A stretch of 16,188 bases of DNA from Pseudomonadota bacterium (GCA_018816605.1 JAHIVS010000422.1:1-16188), one strand, 5' to 3'. Counted from the first letter of the stretch, positions 7,995 to 15,378 are shown. The notes: generated by a model not told the origin, from the letters alone. Translations and numbers: made by a program.

Positions 7995-8021
7995 AATATA
8001 GCATGACTTTTTTATTGTCAA
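7995..8021 (-). promoter_or_regulatory. Probable sigma70 promoter of the carboxylase operon
   Basis: On the minus strand a perfect -35 TTGACA (8021-8016) is followed by TATATT (8000-7995) with a 15-bp spacer. An overlapping TATTTT would give 17 bp. It lies 113 nt upstream of the carboxyltransferase ATG, implying a leader of about 100 nt. The -35 hexamer sits in the middle of a palindrome, annotated separately. Confidence 0.55.
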
Positions 8022-8031
8022 TAAAAAAAGT
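8006..8031. promoter_or_regulatory. AT-rich palindrome overlapping the -35 of the carboxylase operon (candidate operator)
   Basis: The arm ACTTTTTTATTG (8006-8017) is mirrored after one central base by CAATAAAAAAAGT (8019-8031). The complementarity is perfect except for one extra A. The dyad covers the -35 hexamer TTGACA of the minus-strand promoter, a typical place for a repressor site. It lacks the GC stem of a terminator. It does not resemble the GAAC(G/A)TTCGTTCG sites near etfB, so a different regulator is implied if it is an operator. Confidence 0.4.
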
Positions 8032-8259
8032 GTTTGGCTTGCTTAAAAATTTCAATAGACACTTATCCTCTCTGTTGATAGTACGATTGACGCTATGATG
8101 AAAGCCGAGCCAATCCTGGCAGGACAGCCATTCCAGGGGGGTGAATATGAACATGCCTGAAAAGACCTTGCCCTTGATCTTTCCGCCACCGTCAGGGTGG
8201 AAACCTTTGTTCATCTCAGTCAATCGCACAAAAAGCCCTTCATATGATCCGTGCATGTT

Positions 8260-9508
8260 TTAAAAGTTTTATCCAGTGAATCAGATTACGGCTACCAGGC
8301 ACTCAGTGATATCATCCCGCTAAGAGATGTTTTCAGCCTTCTTTTTTTTACGTCCGTGGGGATGTTGTTTGATCCCCAATACCTTTTTTCGAATCTGGGA
8401 ACGGTTCTGATACTGGTCCTGGTCGTCATGGTGGGTAAAGGATTGATATTCGGGATATTGAGCCGCAGTTTCGGTTATGGAAACGTCATCCCCCTTGCAA
8501 CGGCCCTGGGGTTGTCCCAGGTGGGTGAGTTCTCATTTGTCCTGGCCCGGGTGGGCATCAGCACAAACTCCTTTTCAATGGATTTTTACTCGTTGATTTT
8601 GACCACAACCATGCTTCTCACCCCTTTTATATCCGGGTTGACCACGCCCTTGTATGCCCTCCGAAACCGCTGGGGAAAACCGTACACCTTTCAGACGGTC
8701 AACCTTCCCAAGGAGGGATTAAAGGATCATGTGATCATCGCCGGGGGGGGGAGAGGTGGGGAAATATATTGCAGATGTTTTGCAGCGGATCAGTGTCTGT
8801 TTTGTTATTCTTGAGATTGATTCCAGACGCGTGGACCAATTAAAAATCGGCGGGCTTCCCATTATTTTTGGGGATGCAAGCCAGCCTGTCATTTTAGAGG
8901 CCGCCCATGTGGAAAAAGCAAACTTCTTGCTGGTAACCACACCGGCAACCCAGGTTGCCCAGGCAGTGGTCCGCCAGGCTAAAAAATTACACCCAGATCT
9001 GCATGTGGTGACCCGGGCCCACTCCTTTGACCAATTGAAAGAGTTTCCAGATAAAGGAATATATCATGTGGTACAGCCGAAATTTGAAACCGGACTGGAG
9101 TTTACCCGCCAGGCCCTTCTCCACCTTGATTTCCCGGTTGACCGGATTCAGCAGTTTACCGATGACATTCGCCATGAGCGATATCGGCCTCTGTATGACA
9201 TGCAGACTGAATACAAATCTGTTGCCCAGCTGCAGAGCAGTTCCCGGTTGTTCCAATTGACCTGGATAACCCTCCATCCGGGAAGTCCCTTGACCGGCAA
9301 GACCATTGGACAATCAAACACCTGAAGCACCACCGGCGTGACCCTTGCCGGTATTTTAAGGGATGGAAAACTGCATACCAGCCCGGAACCCGATTTTCTG
9401 CTGGAACATCAGGATATCGCAGGGGGTCTGGGAAAGCGTGATCAACTGGAAAAATTCCGTGAACTCTCAACGCCTTTGTCGTCTGAAAACGGAATGGATG
9501 AAGCATAG
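8260..9508 (+). pseudogene. KefB/CPA2-type monovalent cation:proton antiporter with TrkA domains, decayed remnant
   Basis: Only the last 410 or so codons of a gene that normally encodes about 650 residues remain. The readable order is: the final membrane helices of the exchanger (SESDYGYQALSDIIPLRD, then hydrophobic segments at about 8335-8480 and 8580-8650); a TrkA-N/RCK domain (DHVIIAGGGR, then VGKYIADVLQ, then PIIFGDAS) at about 8725-9080; and a TrkA-C domain (about 9255-9430) ending at TAG 9506-9508. Three lesions are visible. The 5' part is missing upstream of about 8260. An extra G at about 8755, just after a run of nine G, shifts the frame inside the Rossmann glycine motif (removing it restores GGGRVGKYIAD). 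An in-frame TGA at 9323-9325 interrupts TrkA-C, after which the same frame continues as STTGVTLAGILRDGKLH. The original protein would have been a membrane K+/H+ or Na+/H+ antiporter. Confidence 0.88.
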
Positions 9509-9617
9509 CCATTATCAATGGAAAAAGATAAAAAGGCCTTGTTTATATTCTGGAGGACGAATCCACAGATTGCCGCACCCTGGGCCAGGGCGGGGCAAGT
9601 TAAGGCAAGAAAAAAAA

Positions 9618-9932
9618 TCAGTTCCAATCATCACCGACCGGAATATAGACAGGGTTTGTCGCTGGCGGATCATGGATGCGGATATCCCACAGATCCAGTT
9701 GGTGAAAGATTTTTTGTGGTAATGTCAAGTCCTCAATAAAGCTGATGATACGCATTCAACCAGAGCACCCAAAGGAGGCCAGCGATTTAGCGGAATAAGT
9801 GTTCGTGGCCAGCATCACATTCGATCGGTTCAACTGATCCATGGGAGCATTTTGTTCAGTCTGATACTGAAAGATTGGCCTGAACCGTTCCTCCAAAGCC
9901 GAAGCCCGAAAGTGGAGCGAATAATATTCAGG
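9618..9932 (-). pseudogene. Relic of the C-terminus of an IS91-like (Y2-type) transposase
   Basis: On the minus strand, codons 9755-9621 read MRIISFIEDLTLPQKIF then HQLDLWDIRIHDPPATNP and end at a TGA (9618-9620). In the same frame upstream, separated by one TGA (9756-9758), 58 open codons end in NVMLATNTYSAKSLASFGCSG. This spacing and pattern recall the zinc-binding tail of IS91-family transposases, which carry a CPxCGG motif directly followed by MRIISFIED-like sequence and an H/LGLWD segment. Here the first cysteine is serine and the residue after the second motif is a stop. No N-terminal catalytic part and no element ends are visible. The rest of 9509-10038 holds no gene I recognise; an SIRMVPYPEDNRCL-like fragment lies on the minus strand near 9960-10005. 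The identification rests on motif memory, not a search. Confidence 0.55.
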
Positions 9933-10038
9933 TCAAATTTTCATGTTGGGCAACGATTTTGATTAAACATCGATTGTCTTCCGGGTAGGGCACCATCCGT
10001 ATCGATTACCGGGAATTGCTGCTGGCATGTTTGCCGTA

Positions 10039-10068
10039 TTGACAAAATTTTCACTTATCGACTATAGT
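10039..10068 (+). promoter_or_regulatory. Probable sigma70 promoter of the tetR-family gene
   Basis: A perfect -35 TTGACA (10039-10044) is followed after 18 bp by TATAGT (10063-10068), one mismatch from TATAAT. It lies 44 nt before the regulator ATG, giving a leader of about 35-40 nt. I see no copy of the GAAC(G/A)TTCGTTCG palindrome near it, so autoregulation through that site is not supported. Confidence 0.55.
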
Positions 10069-10111
10069 ATGGTCGGCAGGCAGATAAAAAGCTCAATGGA
10101 ACAGGTACCAC

Positions 10112-10789
10112 ATGGAACAGGAAAAAAAAACAACGCCCCCCAAAAAAATAACCCCCCAGGCCCAAAGAAGGGAACGGGAACGCGAATACCGGTATCGGAC
10201 CATTTTATCGGCAGCAGAAGCGCTTTTTGCCCAAAAAGGGTTCCGGAAAACCAGTGTGGAGGAGATTGCTGACCTGTCCGAAGTCTCGGTGGGAACGGTA
10301 TATTTTTATTTTAAAGACAAGGAAGAGCTTTTGATCCATCTTTTTGATGAAAGCCTCTACCAGCTCAGGTCCATCCTGGGCAAAGAATTTGAACGCGCCG
10401 ATTCCCCGGTCAGGGGCATGGCCATGGCAGGCCATGCGTTTTTCGATGAATTCTGCACCCATTATGCCCAGAAAGCCCTGATCCTGTTCCGGGAATCCCC
10501 GGGCCACGGCAAAAGAATGGAATCCCGGCGGAAAAATATGTCCGAACTCATTGCCAAGGATTTAAGCCAGGCCATCGACCGCCTCAGAAAGGATGCCGGC
10601 TGTAAATTCCGCAGCAAAAATTCATCGGCAGTCTATGCCATGTGCATTCTGGGTGTCTATGAGAAAGTGGCCTATCACTTTCTCACAGAGCCGGATGATC
10701 CGGAGAGGACCAAGGAAATGGCATTGGATGCCGTGGATTTCATCATCGGCGGCATCAAGGACATTACCGGACCTGCCAATCTCCAGTGA
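10112..10789 (+). CDS. TetR/AcrR family transcriptional regulator
   Basis: A 225-residue cytoplasmic DNA-binding protein. The N-terminal 25 residues are highly charged (Lys/Arg/Glu). The TetR helix-turn-helix follows at about 30-75: ILSAAEALFAQKGFRKTSVE, then IADLSEVSVGTVYFYFKDKE. The rest is an alpha-helical ligand/dimer domain with no close signature I recognise (FADxSP-like region about 95-200). Members next to acyl-CoA genes commonly sense acyl-CoAs and repress beta-oxidation operons. The ATG has an ACAGG stretch 7 nt upstream. The gene stands alone, downstream of the antiporter and transposase relics, and converges on the synthetase/flavoprotein operon with a 40-nt gap. It is a candidate for the protein that binds the palindromes around etfBA, but that link is inference. 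Confidence 0.92.
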   Translation: MEQEKKTTPPKKITPQAQRREREREYRYRTILSAAEALFAQKGFRKTSVEEIADLSEVSVGTVYFYFKDKEELLIHLFDESLYQLRSILGKEFERADSPVRGMAMAGHAFFDEFCTHYAQKALILFRESPGHGKRMESRRKNMSELIAKDLSQAIDRLRKDAGCKFRSKNSSAVYAMCILGVYEKVAYHFLTEPDDPERTKEMALDAVDFIIGGIKDITGPANLQ

Positions 10790-10800
10790 TGCGGGTAGTC

Positions 10801-10825
10801 AAAAAAGATCCCTCGCTTCTTTTTT
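10801..10825. terminator. Weak bidirectional hairpin between convergent genes
   Basis: In the 40-nt gap between the regulator stop and the flavoprotein stop, AAAAAAGA (10801-10808) and TCTTTTTT (10818-10825) form 8-bp complementary arms with a 9-nt loop. The T-rich side provides a tract in either direction. The stem is almost all A-T, so termination would be weak, but the position between convergent genes fits. Confidence 0.4.
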
Positions 10826-10829
10826 CCTT

Positions 10830-11798
10830 TTAATCTTGTTCTTTAAACCGGTTCAGGGTTTGTTCTGCCTGGACCATGATCCTGTCAAACAATTCTTTGA
10901 CCGTGGGGATGTCGTGGGCAAGACCCACCCCCTGGCCGCAGGCAATAATCCCTTCTCTCACATCTCCATTGGCATACATGGATTTTGCCTTTAATCCGGA
11001 AACCACTTCCAGAATCTGTTCAAATCCAGCTCCCTGGGCTTCCAGTTCAAGGCACCGGTCGGCGGCCGGATTTGCCAGCACCCTGTGGGTGGCATTGATG
11101 GACCGCATGACCAATCGGGTATCAATTTCCGTTGAATTGAGCAAAATCTGTTTGATATTGTCGTGGATGGGGCATTCCCGGGTGGTCAGAAGCCGGGTCC
11201 CCATTATGGCGCCGTCGGCCCCCAGGCAAAGGACTGCGGCCACTCCCCTGCCGTCGGAGATGCCGCCTCCCCCCACCACCGGGATGGTCACCGCATCCTT
11301 GACCACCGGGATAAGCACCATGGTGGCAATATCAAAATTCCCCGTGGCCCCGCCGTTTTCATATCCCACTAGTGTGACAAGATCGGCACCCAGGCCTTCC
11401 ACCTTCTTTGCATACCGGGGTCCCACACATTTGTGCATCCAGGTCATGCCACAGGCTTTGAAGTGTCTGCTAAGCTCAACCGGCGCGGCATGTCCCGAGG
11501 TTTCCACCACCTTGACCCCTTTGGTCTTCATGATGTCCAGGTAGAGGGTGTTGTCCACGGGCCGGATGGCCGGGAACAGACTCAGGTTCACGGCAAAGGG
11601 CTTGTTGGTGAGGGCAAAAATTTTGTCTATGGCAGCTTCAAATTCATCCGGGGTTTTATAAATGGTGGATGCCAGGATTCCCATGCCCCCGGCATTGGAA
11701 ACGGCCGCCACAAACTCCGGCGTGGAGATGGACATCATGGCGCCCCCCAGGAGGGGGTATTTAATACCCAAAAGTTTTGTCATATCTGTTTGAATCAA
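10830..11798 (-). CDS. Nitronate monooxygenase-like / 2-nitropropane dioxygenase family FMN protein
   Basis: A 322-residue TIM-barrel flavoprotein. It has the N-terminal LLGIKYPLLGGAMMSISTPE (9-28), the FMN phosphate loops VVGGGGISDG (175-184) and GADGAIMGTRLL (193-204), and the segment LVGYENGGATGN (143-154). In true class I nitronate monooxygenases and FabK-type reductases this last segment is GxEAGGHxG with a catalytic histidine; here that position is alanine (A151). It is therefore unlikely to be a standard nitronate monooxygenase. A reductase or dehydrogenase acting on an acyl-CoA, as for the IpdC-like members of steroid catabolism, is an alternative. Start: TTG at 11798 with AAGGGAG 8 nt upstream, overlapping the synthetase stop as TTGA. 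The ATG five codons later (11783) has no ribosome site. The coupling implies it works with the synthetase. Confidence 0.85.
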   Translation of the reverse strand: MIQTDMTKLLGIKYPLLGGAMMSISTPEFVAAVSNAGGMGILASTIYKTPDEFEAAIDKIFALTNKPFAVNLSLFPAIRPVDNTLYLDIMKTKGVKVVETSGHAAPVELSRHFKACGMTWMHKCVGPRYAKKVEGLGADLVTLVGYENGGATGNFDIATMVLIPVVKDAVTIPVVGGGGISDGRGVAAVLCLGADGAIMGTRLLTTRECPIHDNIKQILLNSTEIDTRLVMRSINATHRVLANPAADRCLELEAQGAGFEQILEVVSGLKAKSMYANGDVREGIIACGQGVGLAHDIPTVKELFDRIMVQAEQTLNRFKEQD

Positions 11799-13369
11799 CT
11801 GGCGGTCTCCCTTAAAATATTTTTTCTGACCTTCCCTGTTGAGGTGACAGGAAGGCTGTCCAATAAAATGACCCGCTTGGGCACTTCAAATTTTCCCAAA
11901 TTTTGTTTGCACAAGCGGAGGATATCTTCTTGTGTGAGCCCGCTGTCCTTGACAGGGACCACAAAGGCGGTAACCGCCTCCACCCAGCGATCATCGGGAA
12001 GACCCACCACGGCCACCTGGTCCACCCGGGGGTCCTCTAAGATTGCCCGTTCCACGCGGATGGAGGCCACGTTTTCACCCCCGGTTTTGATCATGTCCTT
12101 TTTGCGGTCCACAAACAATAGCTGGCCGTCTTCATCAAAGGCGCCCAGATCGCCGGAATGGTGCCAGCCGAATTTCCGGCTTTCCTTTGTGGCCGCTTCA
12201 TCCTTAAAATAGGCCTCCATGACCACAGGTCCCCGCCAGACAATTTCCCCCACCGCTCCTGGAGGCAAAAGATTGCCCTTCTCGTCCATGACGCCGGTAT
12301 CCAGAACCAGGTTGGAGGAGCCCCAGTAGTTTCCCTGTTTCTCCGGGAATTGGGTTGCCCTGAAGATGTTGGTGGGGGGAAAGCATTCTGTCTGGCCCGT
12401 GCCCAGCATGAATTCTGCCTTGAATACTTTAATGCCCTTTTCCAGGGTGGTCTGGTCCATGGGTGCCATGGCAAAGATGCAGGCTTTAAGATGGGTCCAG
12501 TCGTGGGTGTTGACATCCGGATGGCCGAGCATGGCCCGGTACATGATGGGCAGACCGAAGATGAGGTTCACCCGGTCTTTGACCATGGTTTCCATTATCC
12601 TGCCCGGATCAAACTGCCGGAAAATAGAGACGGCTCCCCCCACATTCAGGGTGGAATAGGTGACAGCCTGCTGGGCGCAATGGAAAATGGGCAGGATCAT
12701 GGTGGAAGAATACCCGGGTCGCAATCCGAATTCAATGGCCGTGGACAAAGCGGACAGATAAACCCCCAGATGGGTGATGAGAACCCCCTTGGGCTTTCCT
12801 GTAGTTCCGCTGGTATAAAGGATTTCAAAGGTATCCCGCTCCTGGATGATGACATCTGCCACTTCATCAGAGCTTCCCTGGGCCAGGAAAGCATCAAACA
12901 GTGTATAGGCCTGGGAAACGGTCTCCTCGCCGGTGGGGATACAGACCCTCTGACGGATGTCCGGCAGGTTGGCCTTGACCTTGTCAATGAGGGGGACCAG
13001 CAGGGAGTCAACCACAAGCGCTTTTGCTTCCGAGTGATTGAGCACATAGACAATATCTTCGGGAGCCAGGCCCGGATTGACGGGAACCGCTATTATCCCG
13101 GCCTTGGCACAGCCGTACAGGGCAATGATGTACTCAGCGGAATTCAATCCCAGAAGGGCCAAGCGGTCCTGACTTTTAAGGCCGCAGGCTCTTGCGGCAC
13201 TGGCAAAACAATTGATTTTCTGGTTCAGTTCCTTGAACGTATAGGTGATCGGTTTGTCGGATTTATAGTCCCTCAGGGCGATCTTGTCCGGGGTGTTGGC
13301 TGCGCGCCTTCTGAACGTGTCTCCCAGGGCAAGGCGTTGGACTAGATTTTTTTCAAGCGCAAGATTCAT
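11795..13369 (-). CDS. AMP-forming acyl-CoA synthetase (ANL superfamily)
   Basis: A 524-residue adenylating enzyme that activates a carboxylic acid with ATP to acyl-AMP and then acyl-CoA. Motifs: the P-loop YTSGTTGKPKG (185-195); GTGQTE (323-328, the A5 region); HHSGDLG (403-409); DRKKDMIKTGGENV (421-434); and the C-terminal catalytic lysine K513 in TSTGKVRKN. There is no signal peptide. The length is normal for medium/long-chain or aromatic acyl-CoA ligases; the acid cannot be told from the sequence. An in-frame Met exists 22 codons upstream, but the ATG used here follows a near-ideal AAGGAGAATAAA site. It is the first gene of a two-gene operon, its stop overlapping the TTG start of the flavoprotein, and it is divergent from etfBA across a 267-nt gap with palindromes. 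Confidence 0.94.
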   Translation of the reverse strand: MNLALEKNLVQRLALGDTFRRRAANTPDKIALRDYKSDKPITYTFKELNQKINCFASAARACGLKSQDRLALLGLNSAEYIIALYGCAKAGIIAVPVNPGLAPEDIVYVLNHSEAKALVVDSLLVPLIDKVKANLPDIRQRVCIPTGEETVSQAYTLFDAFLAQGSSDEVADVIIQERDTFEILYTSGTTGKPKGVLITHLGVYLSALSTAIEFGLRPGYSSTMILPIFHCAQQAVTYSTLNVGGAVSIFRQFDPGRIMETMVKDRVNLIFGLPIMYRAMLGHPDVNTHDWTHLKACIFAMAPMDQTTLEKGIKVFKAEFMLGTGQTECFPPTNIFRATQFPEKQGNYWGSSNLVLDTGVMDEKGNLLPPGAVGEIVWRGPVVMEAYFKDEAATKESRKFGWHHSGDLGAFDEDGQLLFVDRKKDMIKTGGENVASIRVERAILEDPRVDQVAVVGLPDDRWVEAVTAFVVPVKDSGLTQEDILRLCKQNLGKFEVPKRVILLDSLPVTSTGKVRKNILRETAS

Positions 13370-13484
13370 TTTATTCTCCTTATTATGGTGGTTTCCGGAT
13401 GGGGGAAGGGTTTGGCTTTTCTTTCCAACATCCAAAGTTAAAGACCCGGGTTCTGGAGCAAGGTATCACTGAATCAAGTTCATT

Positions 13485-13510
13485 ATTATAATCAAACTCA
13501 GGATTATAAT
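13485..13510. promoter_or_regulatory. Perfect 9-bp inverted repeat in the divergent synthetase/etfB region
   Basis: ATTATAATC (13485-13493) and GATTATAAT (13502-13510) are exact inverted copies separated by 8 nt. The right arm overlaps the candidate -10 (TATAAT on the minus strand) of the synthetase operon, so the dyad could be an operator. Each arm also contains a TATAAT-like hexamer, so part of the symmetry may only reflect promoter elements. Confidence 0.4.
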
Positions 13511-13528
13511 TTTCCTCAATCTTGTCAA
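13503..13528 (-). promoter_or_regulatory. Tentative promoter of the synthetase operon
   Basis: Minus strand TTGACA (13528-13523) and TATAAT (13508-13503) are both perfect hexamers, but the spacer is only 14 bp, shorter than the usual 16-18. The implied leader to the synthetase ATG is about 125 nt. The hexamers are striking; the spacing keeps confidence low. Confidence 0.35.
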
Positions 13529-13577
13529 GTCTTTTTTGTCCGGGTGTGATTTGTTTTTTTAGGGATCTATTTTAAAA

Positions 13578-13597
13578 AATGAACGTTCGTTCGCATT
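13578..13597. promoter_or_regulatory. TetR-type palindromic operator upstream of etfB (site 1)
   Basis: The core GAACG-TT-CGTTC (13581-13592) is a perfect 5-bp inverted repeat, extended by outer AATG/CATT arms (13578-13597). The 13-mer GAACGTTCGTTCG recurs with one change at 15383-15395, downstream of etfA. It lies 40 nt before the etfB ATG, in the gap shared with the divergent synthetase operon. Paired palindromes of this kind are typical TetR-family operators in fatty-acid regulons. Confidence 0.6.
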
Positions 13598-13636
13598 AAA
13601 CTTGATCTGAGCACAGGTTCCGTGTATGGTGGAAAG

Positions 13637-14356
13637 ATGAAAATTTTGGTCTGTATAAAACAGGGGGCTGCGGACGGAGAGATAAGCCGGTTTGACGAAT
13701 TTGCCCTGGAAGAGGCCCTGGTCCTCAAGGACAGGTTCCAGGCCCGGGTGGATGTGATCACCGCAGGCCCTGATTCTGCTGTGGCTGTTATCCGGCGGGC
13801 TTTTGGCATGGGGGCGGACCAGGGTATTCATATTGTTACCCGGGATTCAGGGTTTGTGCCTGCGTTTGTTACGGCCTCATACCTGGCGGCCTGGGCAGAA
13901 AAGGGCAGCTATGATCTGATTTTTACCGGGATTATGTCCCAGGACATGATGCAGGGACAGACCGGCCCCATGCTGGCCGAACTTTTGGGTCTGCCCTGTG
14001 CCACAGGGGTTGTTAAAAATCATCTGACACCCGCCCTGGGCCTTGTGCCCATTGAGCGGGAGATGGAAAATGGGTGCAGGGATTGCCTTGGCATCAGGCT
14101 TCCCGCCGTGCTGACCATCCAGGCGGGAAGCCGTTTGCCCCGATATCCGTCCCTGTCCAATATGCTGGCAGCAGGGAAAAAAGGTATCACCACCCTGGAT
14201 CAGGGGGATCTTTATCCGGTTCCTGTCAAACCAAAAGAAGTGCTTATCACCATTGAATGCCCGGAAAAGACCCGTGAAGGCAGGCGGCTTGAAGGAACCC
14301 TTTTGGACCAGGCCCGGCAGCTGAAGGCATTTTTGCAAGAAAAGGACCTGGCATGA
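13637..14356 (+). CDS. etfB: Electron transfer flavoprotein beta subunit
   Basis: A 239-residue ETF beta subunit that with EtfA takes electrons from acyl-CoA dehydrogenases. Visible: MKILVCIKQ start; FDEFALEEALVLKD (19-32); AFGMGAD (55-61); the family signature region LIFTGIMSQDMMQGQTGPML (94-113) with LAELLGLP (113-120); and RYPSLSNMLAAGKK (169-182), the stretch before the partner-recognition loop. It is somewhat short. After IKQ the usual VPD and the 15 or so residues leading to the NPFD-like segment are missing or altered (GAADGEISRFDEF). The GTG five codons upstream is in frame but would add residues not seen in the family. The ATG has GGTGGAAAG just before it. Its TGA overlaps the etfA ATG (ATGA). 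Confidence 0.93.
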   Translation: MKILVCIKQGAADGEISRFDEFALEEALVLKDRFQARVDVITAGPDSAVAVIRRAFGMGADQGIHIVTRDSGFVPAFVTASYLAAWAEKGSYDLIFTGIMSQDMMQGQTGPMLAELLGLPCATGVVKNHLTPALGLVPIEREMENGCRDCLGIRLPAVLTIQAGSRLPRYPSLSNMLAAGKKGITTLDQGDLYPVPVKPKEVLITIECPEKTREGRRLEGTLLDQARQLKAFLQEKDLA

Positions 14357-15378
14357 AGCCCATACTGATTGTTGCCGAAGTGATGGACGGCTGTATCCGG
14401 CCGGTGACCTGGGAGCTTGTCGCAGCAGCCGGGGTGATAAGGGATCTGATTCAAACAGATGGGGCAGGGGGTAAACGCAAGGCAGCTCAAATTGCCGTGA
14501 TTGTTCCGGCACAGGATCCTGTGGCCCTGGCCCGGGAGATTTCATCCCATGCAAAAGTGGATGTCATGGCCCTCAGGGTCCCCTCCCTTGCGGCCTATAC
14601 CAGTGAGGCGTATAAAATGTGTCTTGTTCCTTTGATTCAAGAGCTGTCCCCTTCCCATATCCTGGTGGCACACACCTCCCAGGGCAGGGATTTTGCCCCG
14701 GGACTTGCCGTTCGCCTGAACGCTGCTTCCATATCCGGGGTCAACCAGATCCGGTCGGATGGTGGGGGGCTTTTGTATTCCCGGCCAGGCATGAACAATA
14801 CCCGGAATATGCTGCTTCGGCCGGAGTCGGGTTTTCCCCTGGTGCTGACCCTTGTGCCGGGAATTTTTTCTGCCCGACCCTGCCAGGTGGAAGATTCCGG
14901 CACAATTATTATAAAAGAATTCTTATCCGGAGCAAACCAGCCTGTCCGGATGGTTCATCAGAAACTAGCAAGGCGGGAAAACGATCACCAGGCCTTGAAA
15001 CAGGCCCAGACCATTGTGGCGGCCGGCCGGGGGATAGGAGAAAGGTCAAACCTTGAGGCGGTGGCAAGATTTGCCAGATATTTTTCTGCCTCGGCCGTGG
15101 GCGCCTCACGTTCCCTGGTGGACATGGGGTGGATCGGGTATGATCACCAGGTGGGCATTACCGGTGCCAGTGTCGCGCCCAGACTCTATATTGCCTGCGG
15201 GATCTCCGGATCATCCCAGCACCTGGCCGGCATGAAGGGCTCGGACTGGGTGGTCAGCATCAATAAAAATTCCCAAGCTCCCATCTGTTCCCATGCGGAT
15301 GTGTGCATTGTGGCAGATGTCGTGGAGTTTATCCGGGTATTTCTGGAACAGGAAGACGTCTTGCAGGGGAAAATATAA
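14353..15378 (+). CDS. etfA: Electron transfer flavoprotein alpha subunit
   Basis: A 341-residue ETF alpha subunit binding FAD. The N-terminal alpha/beta domain (1-200) is divergent. The C-terminal FAD domain is clear: VAAGRGIG (222-229), VGASRSLVDMGW (249-260), HQVGITGASVAPRLYIACG (265-283), ISGSSQHLAGMK (284-295) and SINKN (302-306). The flavin-loop residue usually found as QTG reads ITG here. Its start overlaps the etfB stop, indicating coupled translation. The stop codon TAA lies inside a 24-bp palindrome that also precedes the next acyl-CoA dehydrogenase. The pair probably serves the dehydrogenase downstream, and perhaps the one in the carboxylase operon, passing electrons to the quinone pool or a dedicated oxidoreductase not seen here. 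Confidence 0.95.
   Translation: MKPILIVAEVMDGCIRPVTWELVAAAGVIRDLIQTDGAGGKRKAAQIAVIVPAQDPVALAREISSHAKVDVMALRVPSLAAYTSEAYKMCLVPLIQELSPSHILVAHTSQGRDFAPGLAVRLNAASISGVNQIRSDGGGLLYSRPGMNNTRNMLLRPESGFPLVLTLVPGIFSARPCQVEDSGTIIIKEFLSGANQPVRMVHQKLARRENDHQALKQAQTIVAAGRGIGERSNLEAVARFARYFSASAVGASRSLVDMGWIGYDHQVGITGASVAPRLYIACGISGSSQHLAGMKGSDWVVSINKNSQAPICSHADVCIVADVVEFIRVFLEQEDVLQGKI

Larger units (their letters stand above)
7883..8259. other. Intergenic region between the carboxylase operon and the antiporter relic
   Basis: About 375 nt holding the leader and promoter of the carboxylase operon (annotated separately). The part from 8100 to 8256 has no plausible intact gene. A minus-strand reading frame begins at 8256 and runs through it into the start of the carboxyltransferase gene. 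Its first 55 or so codons read protein-like (GFHPDGGGKIKGKVFSG, then FTPLEWLSCQDW) while the rest looks random. This may be a fragment of a mobile-element protein, possibly of the same IS91-like type as the relic near 9618-9932, but the resemblance is weak and I do not claim it. The junction with the antiporter relic falls at about 8260. Confidence 0.4.

Noticed and set aside
7873..8256. A 127-codon minus-strand reading frame starting ATG at 8256
   Set aside because: It overlaps the promoter and start of the carboxyltransferase gene, has no ribosome site and has random-looking composition after about 55 codons. At most its first part is a mobile-element fragment.
9323..9325. In-frame TGA in the antiporter read as selenocysteine
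   Set aside because: The gene is already truncated and frameshifted, the position is a TrkA-C residue (probably a former Arg codon), and no SECIS-like hairpin is evident directly after it.
9518..9739. Short plus-strand frame downstream of the antiporter relic
   Set aside because: No recognisable motif. The opposite strand carries the transposase relic that explains this stretch better.
10023..10034. TGGCATGTTTGC as a sigma54 promoter for the tetR gene
   Set aside because: Only 7 nt separate GG and GC instead of 10, and a much better sigma70 promoter follows at once.
12158..13345. Long plus-strand open frame (395 codons) opposite the acyl-CoA synthetase
   Set aside because: It is the antisense shadow of a clear ANL-family gene, has no family motifs, and similar shadows occur opposite most genes here.
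13602..13630. TTGATC-N17-TATGGT as an etfB promoter
   Set aside because: The start point would fall at the etfB ATG and leave the GGTGGAAAG ribosome site untranscribed. Both hexamers are poor.
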